From NCBI RefSeq assembly GCF_015864575.1, contig NZ_JADYWW010000001.1, forward strand, positions 1,325,719-1,389,718: a DNA stretch of 64,000 bases, in the 5' to 3' direction. Made by a program: the position numbers and the translations under genes. The notes beneath the pieces are model-generated. The model was not told the origin of the DNA and ran no database searches. It saw only the letters and a program-made list of their open reading frames with translations. Source of the stretch: Salinibacterium sp. SWN248. Its GTDB lineage: Bacteria; Actinomycetota; Actinomycetes; Actinomycetales; Microbacteriaceae. Below, one piece after another: positions 49,723 through 58,240 of this stretch; the first letter of the stretch is position 1; each line of letters opens with the position of its first letter.

Positions 49723-52263
49723 TTAGGAGTTGTCGCGAGCCTGAACGATTAGCGCACGCTCAACACCCGCAAGGTTTTCCACGATGATGCGGCGCAGGGC
49801 CGGCACATCGGGGTTCGCCTCGAGCCAGGCGTTCGTGGCATCCACGAGACCCTGGTTAGCCAACGGTGCCGGATAGAGGCCACGCAGGACCGTCTCGGCA
49901 ATCGCGTAGCTGCGGTTCTTCCACACATCGTTGATCGCCTCAAAGTACGGAGCCACAAAAGCTTCCAGCACAGCGGGGTCGTTCACGTGGGTGTAGCCCA
50001 TGGTCACGTTGCGCACGATCGCGTTCGGCGCCTTGTCACTCTTTACGAGCGAGTCGAAGGCGGCCTGCTTGCCCGCCTCCGTGGTGATCGTGGCGCGAGC
50101 GCGGGCCGCAGCCTGCTGGCCGTTTGCCGTCTTGTCCTTGGCGAGAGCCTCATCCACTTCAGCATCACCGGCAGCACCGTTGAGCACGAGGCCCTCCAGA
50201 AGCTCCCAGCTCAGGTCAGTATCAATCTCAAGACCCTCGAGCGTGGTCGAACCGCTGAGCAGAGCGCGAAGCACCGTGACGTGCTGTTCGGTGGAGGCCA
50301 CATTCGCGAAGTACTTCACGAACTGGAACTGAGCATCCGATCCCGCTTCAGCACTCTGAGCGAGACCCCACAGGGTGTCGCCAATCTTCTCGATCGTGGC
50401 GGCACGACGTTCGGGAGCAACGTACTGCTTAGCAACCAAAACCAGCTGCGCGAGCGTGGTGCGGATGGTGGTCGACTCGGTCTCCGACGCAATGTTGCCG
50501 AGAACCAGGGCAACATAATCGCTGGCCGGAGTCTCAGCATCGCGAGCAGCATCCCAGGCGGCACCCCACACGATGGCGCGAGCCAGCGGGTCAGTGATGT
50601 CAGAGAGGTGCTTCATCGCGACAGCAAGCGAGGAGTCATCGAGACGGATCTTCGCGTAGGCAAGGTCGTCATCGTTGATCAGGATGAGGTCGGGGCGCGT
50701 CGTGCCGACGAGCTCGGGAACCTCGGTGCGCTCGCCCACAACATCGATCTCGATGCGGTGGTGGCGAACGAGCTTGCCGTCCTGCAGGGAGTAGTACCCG
50801 ATGGCCAGACGGTGCGGGCGAATCGTGGGGTAGTCCTCGGTGGCGGTCTGAACGATCGCGAAGCTTTCGACGGTTCCGTCTTCAGCGGTCACCACATCCG
50901 GGCGCAGCGTGTTCACACCAGCGGTCTCAAGCCAGAGCTTGCTCCACTCCATGAGCTCGCGGCCACTGGTCTTCTCCAGCTCGACCAGCAGATCCTTGAG
51001 CTCGGTGTTGCCGTAGGCGTGCTTCTTGAAGTACGCGGCCACACCCGCCATGAACGCTTCGAGGCCAACCCAAGCAACGAGCTGCTTGAGAATCGAGCCG
51101 CCCTTGGCATAGGTGATGCCGTCGAAGTTGACGAGAACATCATCGAGGTCGTTGATCGAGGCATAGACGGGGTGGGTCGAGGGAAGCTGGTCTTGCTTGT
51201 ACGCCCAGCTCTTCTCCATAGCCGCGAACGTGGTCCATGCTTCGGTCCACTCGGTAGCTTCAGCAGTAGCGATAGTCGATGCCCACTCGGCGAACGACTC
51301 GTTGAGCCACAGGTCGTTCCACCACTTCATGGTGACGAGGTCGCCGAACCACATGTGAGCCAGCTCGTGCAGAATCGTGACAACGCGACGTTCCTTGATG
51401 GCGTCGGTCACCTTCGAACGGAACACATACGTCTCGGTGAACGTGACAGCGCCCGCGTTCTCCATGGCACCCGCGTTGAACTCGGGCACGAACATCTGGT
51501 CGTACTTCTCGAAGGGGTACGGGTACTGGAAGTGCTTTTCGAAGTACTCGAAGCCCTGCTTGGTCTTCTCGAAAATGTAGTCAGCATCGAGGTACTCGCT
51601 CAGCGACGCACGCGTGAAAATTCCGAGGGGGATGACGCGGCCGTCGCTCGAGGTGAGCTCGTCGCGAACCTCGGCATACGGGCCCGCCACGATCGCGGTG
51701 ATGTAGCTCGACATGATCTGAGTGGGCGGGAACTCCCACGTGGCGTTCTCGCCATCCACCACAGGCTCAGGGGTTGGCGAGTTGCTGATCATGGCCCAGC
51801 GTGCCGGTGCGGTCACCGTGAACTGGAACGTGGCCTTGAGGTCAGGCTGCTCGAACACAGCGAACACGCGACGCGAGTCGGGCACCTCGAACTGCGAGTA
51901 CAGATAAACCTCTTCATCAACAGGGTCAACGAAGCGATGCAGGCCCTCACCGGTGTTGGTGTATTCGGCATCCGCCACAACCTCAAGAACGTTGTTCTCA
52001 GCAAGGTTGTCGAGCTGGATGCGCACACCATCGTTCACAGCAGCAACATCAAGAGCGGTGCCGTTGAGCGTGACCGAATCAACCGTGCGGGTGATCGAAT
52101 CAATGAAAGTGGATGCGCCAGCAGTGGCAGTAAAGCGAACAGTCGTGCTGCTCTTAAACGTCTCAGGACCCGTAGTGAGGTCGAGCGCAATCTCATAGCT
52201 GTCAACGTTGACAATCGCTTTACGTTCTTGCGCTTCAACTCGGGTGAGGTTCTCTCCGGGCAC
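49723..52263 (-). CDS. pepN: aminopeptidase N
   Basis: An 846-residue M1 zinc aminopeptidase. The exopeptidase motif is GAMENAGAVTF, the zinc site is VTILHELAHMWFGDLVTMKWWNDLWLNESFAEW (HExxH plus Glu 18 residues later), and an ERAP1-like C-terminal helical domain follows. The open frame begins at 52278, but GAAGGAG lies six bases ahead of the GTG at 52263. That start yields the actinobacterial PepN opening MPGENLTRVEAQER. Cytoplasmic; removes N-terminal residues from peptides. Confidence 0.95.
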   Translation of the reverse strand: MPGENLTRVEAQERKAIVNVDSYEIALDLTTGPETFKSSTTVRFTATAGASTFIDSITRTVDSVTLNGTALDVAAVNDGVRIQLDNLAENNVLEVVADAEYTNTGEGLHRFVDPVDEEVYLYSQFEVPDSRRVFAVFEQPDLKATFQFTVTAPARWAMISNSPTPEPVVDGENATWEFPPTQIMSSYITAIVAGPYAEVRDELTSSDGRVIPLGIFTRASLSEYLDADYIFEKTKQGFEYFEKHFQYPYPFEKYDQMFVPEFNAGAMENAGAVTFTETYVFRSKVTDAIKERRVVTILHELAHMWFGDLVTMKWWNDLWLNESFAEWASTIATAEATEWTEAWTTFAAMEKSWAYKQDQLPSTHPVYASINDLDDVLVNFDGITYAKGGSILKQLVAWVGLEAFMAGVAAYFKKHAYGNTELKDLLVELEKTSGRELMEWSKLWLETAGVNTLRPDVVTAEDGTVESFAIVQTATEDYPTIRPHRLAIGYYSLQDGKLVRHHRIEIDVVGERTEVPELVGTTRPDLILINDDDLAYAKIRLDDSSLAVAMKHLSDITDPLARAIVWGAAWDAARDAETPASDYVALVLGNIASETESTTIRTTLAQLVLVAKQYVAPERRAATIEKIGDTLWGLAQSAEAGSDAQFQFVKYFANVASTEQHVTVLRALLSGSTTLEGLEIDTDLSWELLEGLVLNGAAGDAEVDEALAKDKTANGQQAAARARATITTEAGKQAAFDSLVKSDKAPNAIVRNVTMGYTHVNDPAVLEAFVAPYFEAINDVWKNRSYAIAETVLRGLYPAPLANQGLVDATNAWLEANPDVPALRRIIVENLAGVERALIVQARDNS

Positions 52264-52369
52264 GTACAACTCCTTCAATTGGGGGCGGTTTGTGACCGCA
52301 CCTATCTACCTTATGCCGCACCCCGGCAATGTAACCAGTGGCGTTCACAGGCAACCGTAGACTGGAGGA

Positions 52370-52858
52370 ATGCGCATCCATATCGCCACCGATCACGCCG
52401 GCCTCGAGTTCAGTGCCACCCTGCAGCAGCACCTCACGGATGCGGGTCACCAGGTCATCGACCACGGCCCGGTTGCCTACGACGCTCTCGATGATTACCC
52501 CGGGTTCTGCATCGCCGCAGCCCGTGGTGTTGCCGCCGACCAGGCCGCCGGTGTTGACGCGCTTGGTGTTGTCTTTGGAGGGTCGGGAAACGGTGAGCAG
52601 ATCGCCGCCAACAAGGTTGTGGGCATCCGCGCTGCTCTCGTCTGGAATGACTCGACCGCCGCTCTGGCCCGCCAGCACAACGACGCCAACGTCATCTCTA
52701 TCGGCGCTCGCCAGCACACTGTCGACGAAGCCACCCGCTTCATCGACCTCTTCATTGCGGAGCCCTTCTCGGGTGACGAGCGTCACGCCCGCCGCATCGC
52801 TCAGCTCGCCGAGTACGAGACGACTGGCGCTATCGCCGCGCACCCCTTCACCGACTAA
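52370..52858 (+). CDS. rpiB: ribose-5-phosphate isomerase B
   Basis: A 162-residue RpiB: MRIHIATDHAGLEFSATLQQHL, DYPGFCIAAARGVAADQAAG, then VVFGGSGNGEQIAANKV. The GGSGNGE motif, with Ser where E. coli RpiB has the catalytic Cys and Glu as the base, is the actinobacterial type. It interconverts ribulose 5-phosphate and ribose 5-phosphate in the pentose phosphate pathway. Its stop overlaps the next gene by one base (TAATG). Confidence 0.95.
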   Translation: MRIHIATDHAGLEFSATLQQHLTDAGHQVIDHGPVAYDALDDYPGFCIAAARGVAADQAAGVDALGVVFGGSGNGEQIAANKVVGIRAALVWNDSTAALARQHNDANVISIGARQHTVDEATRFIDLFIAEPFSGDERHARRIAQLAEYETTGAIAAHPFTD

Positions 52859-53841
52859 TGCCTGAGGGGCATTCCGTACATCGCATCGCGCGCCAGTTCG
52901 CGCTGCACTTCGTCGGCAAAACCGTCGCAGTGTCGTCTCCGCAAGGTCGCTTTGCTGCGGGAGCCGAACGCATCGATGGGTTGCGGATGCTCAGCGCCAA
53001 AGCCGTGGGCAAGCAGATGTTCCTCGAATTCGAGCACGACCGCTGGCTGCGCGTGCACCTCGGGCTCTACGGAGCGTGGGACTTCGCGGGCAATTTCACT
53101 GCCGATGCGACTACGGCATCGGCTGCCGGGCGTATGGGGCAGACCAACCAGCACGGCACTGTTGTGGGGGAGCACGAGGATTCGCTCGCGAGCATCGGTG
53201 CCCCACGGCGCACTCGCTTGCGCATGTCGGAGCAAGAGAAAGCCAGCGACACCGTCTCAGAGTTTCCGCCCGAGCCCATCGGCGCCGTGCGCGTTCGGCT
53301 GCTGACCGACACGACGTGTGCTGACCTGCGCGGGCCCACCGCGTGCGAAGTGCTGAATCCCGACGAAGTGCAGGTCGCGCTCAACAAGCTCGGGCCCGAC
53401 CCGCTCGTCGACGACAACGGCGAGGCCGAAGAGCGTTTCGTCGCTACCGTTCGCAAGAAGCAGACGGCTATCGGCATCCAACTCATGGATCAGTCGATCG
53501 TCAGCGGTATTGGCAACGTCTACCGCGCCGAGATTCTGTTCCGCGCTCGCCTCGATCCGCATACGCCGGGCAAGCTCATTCCCGAAGAACTGGTGCGCGA
53601 ACTCTGGCGCGACTGGGCACACTTGCTAGAAATCGGTGTGCGTACCGGCCAGATGATGACGATGGATGGGCTCACCGGCGACGACTACACGGCCGCGCTC
53701 GCGAGCAGGGATGACCGTCACTGGGTGTATCACCGCGAAGGTCTGCCGTGCCGTGTGTGTGGCACGAACATCGCGATGGAACTCGCTTCGGCCCGCAAGC
53801 TGTACTGGTGCCCCAGCTGCCAAGCGCCACTAGGTAGCTAA
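52858..53841 (+). CDS. nei: Fpg/Nei family DNA glycosylase
   Basis: A 327-residue bifunctional DNA glycosylase/AP lyase beginning MPEGHSVHRIARQF, where Pro1 and Glu2 after Met removal are the catalytic residues. The H2TH part is IGIQLMDQSIVSGIGNVYRAEILFRARL and the C-terminal zinc finger is CRVCGTN ... YWCPSCQ. It removes oxidised bases. A ~65-residue insertion (about residues 80-145, GNFTADATTASAAGR to PEPIGAV) lies in the N-terminal domain between YGAWDF and VRVRLL, longer than in typical Nei2. Overlaps rpiB by one base. Confidence 0.93.
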   Translation: MPEGHSVHRIARQFALHFVGKTVAVSSPQGRFAAGAERIDGLRMLSAKAVGKQMFLEFEHDRWLRVHLGLYGAWDFAGNFTADATTASAAGRMGQTNQHGTVVGEHEDSLASIGAPRRTRLRMSEQEKASDTVSEFPPEPIGAVRVRLLTDTTCADLRGPTACEVLNPDEVQVALNKLGPDPLVDDNGEAEERFVATVRKKQTAIGIQLMDQSIVSGIGNVYRAEILFRARLDPHTPGKLIPEELVRELWRDWAHLLEIGVRTGQMMTMDGLTGDDYTAALASRDDRHWVYHREGLPCRVCGTNIAMELASARKLYWCPSCQAPLGS

Positions 53842-53912
53842 AGTGTGTCACCGCTCTAACTGCGCGTACGCTAGCTCAGAACTAGCCGCAGAAATGACAA
53901 GGGCACTACCGA

Positions 53913-55388
53913 GTGAAACTGACTAACGCGCGCATCGTCGGCGACGATGCCTCCGCCCTGGTCGATGTCACCCTCACCGAGGGACGCATCTCCGCTATCG
54001 AACCCCACGGGCAGTCGGCGGATGCCGCTGGCGACGTTGCTGCAGACAGCGACGCTGCCGATCACGACACCATCGATCTCGACGGCCGCTGGATCATGCC
54101 CGGCCTGTGGGATCAGCACGTGCACTCCAGCATGTGGGCGCAGCAATCGCAGCGCCTTGATCTCAGCCACACGACCTCGGCCACCGAAGTTGCTGTCACC
54201 CTCGCGACCTCGGTGCTCCCGCAGTCCGACGGCATCATCGTGGGGCAAGGCTTCCGCGATGCCCTCTGGCCCGACCAGCCCACTCGCGCCCTGCTCGACT
54301 CGGCCGTCTCCGACATCGCCGTCGTGCTCGTCAGCGGCGACCTGCATTCCTGTTGGCTCAACAGCCTCGCGCTCGAACGCTTCGGCTTTTACGACCACCC
54401 CACCGGGTTCCTGCGCGAAGAAGAAGCCTTCGCTGTCGGAAGTGCGCTCAGCCGAGTGGAACCCGACATTCTTGACGGTTGGATCCGTGACGGGGCTGCG
54501 GAAGCGGCATCCCGTGGCGTCGTCGGAATCGTCGATCTCGAAATGACCTGGGAGTTCGAGAACTGGCAGCGCCGCATGCTCGAAGGGTTCGATCTGTTTC
54601 GCGTGCGCGTTGGTGTTTACCCGCGCTTCCTGGAACGCGCCATTTTCGAAGGCCTCGCCACCGGGCAACAGTTGGCGCCGCTGCTCGAAGTCGGGCCGTT
54701 CAAGATCATCACTGACGGCTCTCTCAACACCCGCACCGCGTACTGCGTCGAGCACTACCCGGGCGAACCACACAACAGGGGAGTGCTCAATATCCCCGCT
54801 GATGAACTCGTCGAATGGATCCGCACCGCCAGCGGCGCCGGTTTGTCGCCCGCCGTGCACGCCATCGGCGATGACGCGAACACGCTTGCCCTCGACGCTT
54901 TTGAAATCGTCGGATGCCGTGGCCGAATCGAGCACGCCCAGTCACTTTCTGAATCGGACTTGCCTCGCTTCGCGGCTCTCGGAATCGCAGCGAGCGTGCA
55001 ACCCGAACACGCCATGGATGACCGCGATGTTGCCGACGCTCTCTGGCCCGGACGCAACCACCGCACGATCGCGCTGCGTTCCATGCTCGATGCCGGCATC
55101 GAACTTCTGATGGGATCGGATGCTCCGGTCGCCCCGCTTGACCCGTGGGCAGCGATCGCGTCGGCTGTGAGTCGCAGCCGCGATGGGCGGGAGCCGTGGT
55201 ATCCCGAACAGCGCATCACCGTAGCCGAAGCTCTCAAGGCCTCAGTGCAATCGACCATTGCCGTGGGCGAAGTTGCTGACATTGTCGTGACACGCAAAAA
55301 CCCGCTCGACTGCAGCGGTGAAGAGCTGCGGGCGATGCGGGTTGACGCGACGATCCTGGCCGGGCGCTTCACTCACAACCAGCTGTAG
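53913..55388 (+). CDS. amidohydrolase family protein (YtcJ-like)
   Basis: A 491-residue metal-dependent hydrolase of the YtcJ/N-substituted formamide deformylase group. Segments: ARIVGDDASALVDVTLTEGRISAIE, the metal motif GLWDQHVHSSMWA, ITDGSLNTRTAYC, AVHAIGDDANTLALDAFE, RIEHAQSLSESDL and MGSDAPVAPLDPWAAI. The start is GTG at 53913. Substrate unknown. It stands alone after nei with a ~70-base gap. Confidence 0.88.
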   Translation: MKLTNARIVGDDASALVDVTLTEGRISAIEPHGQSADAAGDVAADSDAADHDTIDLDGRWIMPGLWDQHVHSSMWAQQSQRLDLSHTTSATEVAVTLATSVLPQSDGIIVGQGFRDALWPDQPTRALLDSAVSDIAVVLVSGDLHSCWLNSLALERFGFYDHPTGFLREEEAFAVGSALSRVEPDILDGWIRDGAAEAASRGVVGIVDLEMTWEFENWQRRMLEGFDLFRVRVGVYPRFLERAIFEGLATGQQLAPLLEVGPFKIITDGSLNTRTAYCVEHYPGEPHNRGVLNIPADELVEWIRTASGAGLSPAVHAIGDDANTLALDAFEIVGCRGRIEHAQSLSESDLPRFAALGIAASVQPEHAMDDRDVADALWPGRNHRTIALRSMLDAGIELLMGSDAPVAPLDPWAAIASAVSRSRDGREPWYPEQRITVAEALKASVQSTIAVGEVADIVVTRKNPLDCSGEELRAMRVDATILAGRFTHNQL

Positions 55389-55441
55389 CTACTACGAATC
55401 GTAGGCTCAACTAGTCGCGCGCGAAGCGACCGCCAGAGAAG

Positions 55442-55930
55442 TTACTTGGTGGCGAGGTGAGCGAAGAGGAACCAGCGGTCCTTCTCCAGCCCACGGGCGA
55501 TCTCAATCGCGACGTCTTCGCTGACCTTGTCGAGCTCACCGAGCTCGTCGACGGCAGTGCGGACGGTCACGAGAGTCGCGTCGATCGCGGCGATAACCTG
55601 CGCGATGACCTCGTCGGACTGCTGGAAGCCAGCGGTCATGCTGGGGGTCGTTGCCTTCGCGCCGACGGTCTGCGTGCGAGCGTCAATCGGAAGTCCGAGA
55701 GCGACTACGCGCTCTGCTGCCGTGTCAGCCCACTCGCGGGCGTGGTCGACGATGACGTCGAGAAGTTCATGGACGGCCTGGAAGTTCGCGCCGCGAACGT
55801 GCCAGTGAGCCTGCTTGCCGTCAATCGACAGGGCCGTGAGGTCGGTGACGACCGGGCCGAGGAACTGGGCAACACCCGAGGTGACATCAGGGTCTGCTGA
55901 GGTCTGCGGAACTGCTTTAATTTCGGTCAT
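55442..55930 (-). CDS. dps: Dps family DNA-binding ferritin-like protein
   Basis: A 162-residue Dps. The intersubunit ferroxidase ligands lie in KQAHWHVRGANFQAVHELLDVIVDHAREWADTAAERVVALG (His, His, Asp, Glu), and the C-terminal helix DRWFLFAHLATK completes the four-helix bundle. It oxidises and stores Fe(II), uses H2O2, and protects DNA in stationary phase. AGGAG precedes the ATG. The 264-base gap to the divergent histidine kinase holds both promoters. Confidence 0.94.
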   Translation of the reverse strand: MTEIKAVPQTSADPDVTSGVAQFLGPVVTDLTALSIDGKQAHWHVRGANFQAVHELLDVIVDHAREWADTAAERVVALGLPIDARTQTVGAKATTPSMTAGFQQSDEVIAQVIAAIDATLVTVRTAVDELGELDKVSEDVAIEIARGLEKDRWFLFAHLATK

Positions 55931-56194
55931 TGTGTGCTCCTTCGTTGTTCTACAGGTACAACGCTACGTCGGTGCAAAAAATTCGCAAGCAAGCTGAGGC
56001 AACGCTAACCCGCTGCAACACGCGGTTTCCGGCAGTGCCGAATGGATGCCAGTCTGCAACGCCGAGCTCGCTCACGGGGGATATCCCCACTGCCGTTTTG
56101 TGTGCATCCACGCTGGGGAGTATTTCTGGTTTTCGCGATTCTGTAGGAGACGAACATCCGCCCCGCCAATGCGCGAGACTAAAGCGAGAGACTT

Positions 56195-57565
56195 ATGACT
56201 ACAGACACTGTGACGAAGCCCCGAAACCCCTATTGGCAGCTGTGGCGCACCACTCCAAAAGAGGTGCTCTATCTGATCCTCGGATTCCCGATTGCGATAA
56301 CCGGATTCGGCGTGGCAATGTCGCTTGTCGCTACCGGGATCGGCACACTCGCGGTCTTTCTTATCGGGTTCTTTGTCATGATTTTGGCGTTGTATGTTGG
56401 CCGCGGCTTCGGGCTGGCCCATGTCAACCTTCTGGAATGGACTGGCCGGGCCCGTCTAGAGCGCCCGGATTGGCAAGACGACCGAGCCGCTACAGGGTTC
56501 GGCGGCTGGCTCGCTGCGACGCTTGGCAACGCGCACTACTGGCTGTACCTGCTGCACACCACAATTCTTGGCTTCATTCTCACGATCATCACGTGGACGA
56601 TCTCCTTCGTGTGGCTCACCGTCGGACTTACCGGAATCTTCGCGTGGGCCCTCGATGGTGAAGTGCAGACGGGCGACCCCGACTGGTCGATCGGCGAGTG
56701 GTCCTTCGGCCTCTTCGGGGTCAACACTGCCGGTTGGAACCCTGTAATTGCCGACAACATCGTTGCGTTCGTCATCGGCCTCATCTTCATCGCCACCCTC
56801 CCGTTCGTCACTCGCGGCCTCGTTCTGACCCAGTGGTGGCTTGCCCGCGGAACCCTCACCGCCTTCAAGTCGGATGGTCTTCGCCGCGAAGTGCAGTCCC
56901 TCGAAGAGTCGCGTGGCGCTGCCCTCTCGGCAGAAGGTCATTCGCTTCGCCGGCTGGAGCGTGACATCCACGACGGCCCCCAGCAGCGTCTCGTGCGGTT
57001 GCAGATGGATCTCGCGGCTGCTGAACGCCAGCTCGATACCAATCCAGACAAGGCTCGCCAGTTGCTCACGGAAGCCCAAGCGCAGTCGGCTGAAGCGCTC
57101 GAAGAACTGCGGGCTCTGTCACGCGGGTTCGCACCGCCACTTTTGCTCGACCGTGGCCTTGTGGCAGCCCTTGAATCAGTAGCCGCGCGCGCAGCCGTGC
57201 CAACGACGCTCACCTCCGATCTCCCGATCCCGCTCGTTTTGCCGGGCGAAGTCGAGCGTGCGTCGTACTTCGTTGTCGCTGAATTGCTCACCAACGTCGC
57301 CAAGCACGCTCACGCTGGCCATGCCTCCGTTCGGCTTCTCACCGAGCAAACGGATGGCCGTCCCTGGCTCCTCGTTCAGGTCACGGATGACGGCCAGGGC
57401 GGTGCCGCGGTGCTCGCCGACCACGGTCTTGCTGGCATCGAAGAACGTGTTCGCGGTGTCGGCGGACGCCTTGAGATCGAGAGCCCCGCTGGCGGGCCAA
57501 CGACGGTAACGGCGCGGCTGCCTTTGCCCAAACTGAGTGCAGATCGGGCGCCCGTTGACCTCTAG
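56195..57565 (+). CDS. NarL-type sensor histidine kinase
   Basis: A 456-residue sensor kinase. The N-terminal half has about four hydrophobic helices forming a putative sensor (VLYLILGFPIAITGFGVAMS, IGTLAVFLIGFFVMILAL, FILTIITWTISFVWLTVGL, VIADNIVAFVIGLIFIATLPF). The dimerisation and phosphoacceptor region is RRLERDIHDGPQQRLVRLQMDL (His in the DIHDG box, HisKA_3). The ATPase has ELLTNVAKHAHAG and TDDGQGGA with GLAGIEERV. Signal unknown; the target is the adjacent LuxR-type regulator. Confidence 0.93.
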   Translation: MTTDTVTKPRNPYWQLWRTTPKEVLYLILGFPIAITGFGVAMSLVATGIGTLAVFLIGFFVMILALYVGRGFGLAHVNLLEWTGRARLERPDWQDDRAATGFGGWLAATLGNAHYWLYLLHTTILGFILTIITWTISFVWLTVGLTGIFAWALDGEVQTGDPDWSIGEWSFGLFGVNTAGWNPVIADNIVAFVIGLIFIATLPFVTRGLVLTQWWLARGTLTAFKSDGLRREVQSLEESRGAALSAEGHSLRRLERDIHDGPQQRLVRLQMDLAAAERQLDTNPDKARQLLTEAQAQSAEALEELRALSRGFAPPLLLDRGLVAALESVAARAAVPTTLTSDLPIPLVLPGEVERASYFVVAELLTNVAKHAHAGHASVRLLTEQTDGRPWLLVQVTDDGQGGAAVLADHGLAGIEERVRGVGGRLEIESPAGGPTTVTARLPLPKLSADRAPVDL

Positions 57566-57575
57566 TCTTAAGCGC

Positions 57576-58223
57576 ATGAGCCCTTTGCGCGTTGCTGTTG
57601 CTGATGATTCGGTACTGCTGCGCGAAGGGCTCGTGCGTGTGCTCGTCGAAGCCGGCTTCGATGTTGTCGGTGCGTTCGGCGATGCGGATGAACTGCTCGC
57701 GAACCTCGATGACTGTGCTCCTGATCTTGTGGTGCTCGACGTGCGCATGCCGCCGACGTTTCGGGATGAGGGAGTGCGGGCTGCCATTCGCTTGCGTGAA
57801 TTGCGGCCCCAGATCGGCATCCTCTTGCTCTCGCAGTATGTCGAGGTTGTGTACGCGCAAGAGCTGCTCTCCTCGGGTCGCGGCGGGGTCGGCTATCTGT
57901 TGAAGGATCGCGTTGCGTCACTGGATGAATTGCAGGATGCGGTGGAGCGGATTTCTGCCGGCAGCACGGTGCTCGATCCCGAGGTTGTTGCTCAACTCGT
58001 CGGTCGCCGTCAGGATCCGCTGATGTCGTTGACTCCGCGTGAGCACGAAGTCATGACGCTCGTGGCCGAGGGACGCACGAATGCGGCTATCGCCAAACAG
58101 CTCGTCATCGGTGTTGGCGCGGTCGAAAAGAACGTGACCGCAATTTTTCAGAAGCTGAATCTCGAAGATTCGGGCAGCGACCACCGCCGCGTTCTCGCGG
58201 TGCTCACCTGGCTGCAGCGCTAG
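57576..58223 (+). CDS. LuxR/NarL-type response regulator
   Basis: A 215-residue response regulator. The receiver domain starts MSPLRVAVADDSVLLREGLVRVL with the phosphoacceptor in APDLVVLDVRMPP and the conserved Lys in YLLKDRVASL. The C-terminal LuxR HTH is SLTPREHEVMTLVAEGRTNAAIAKQLVIGVGAVEKNVTAIFQKL. It starts 10 bases after the kinase gene and forms a two-component system with it. An open frame extends upstream of the ATG at 57576 by chance. Confidence 0.94.
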   Translation: MSPLRVAVADDSVLLREGLVRVLVEAGFDVVGAFGDADELLANLDDCAPDLVVLDVRMPPTFRDEGVRAAIRLRELRPQIGILLLSQYVEVVYAQELLSSGRGGVGYLLKDRVASLDELQDAVERISAGSTVLDPEVVAQLVGRRQDPLMSLTPREHEVMTLVAEGRTNAAIAKQLVIGVGAVEKNVTAIFQKLNLEDSGSDHRRVLAVLTWLQR

Positions 58224-58240
58224 CGTCGCCTTCTTTCTGC

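Noticed and set aside
49987-52494. 835-codon plus-strand open frame antisense to pepN
   Set aside because: It mirrors the aminopeptidase N gene, has the Val/Arg/Glu-rich composition of an antisense shadow, and has no recognisable motif; PepN on the other strand is certain.
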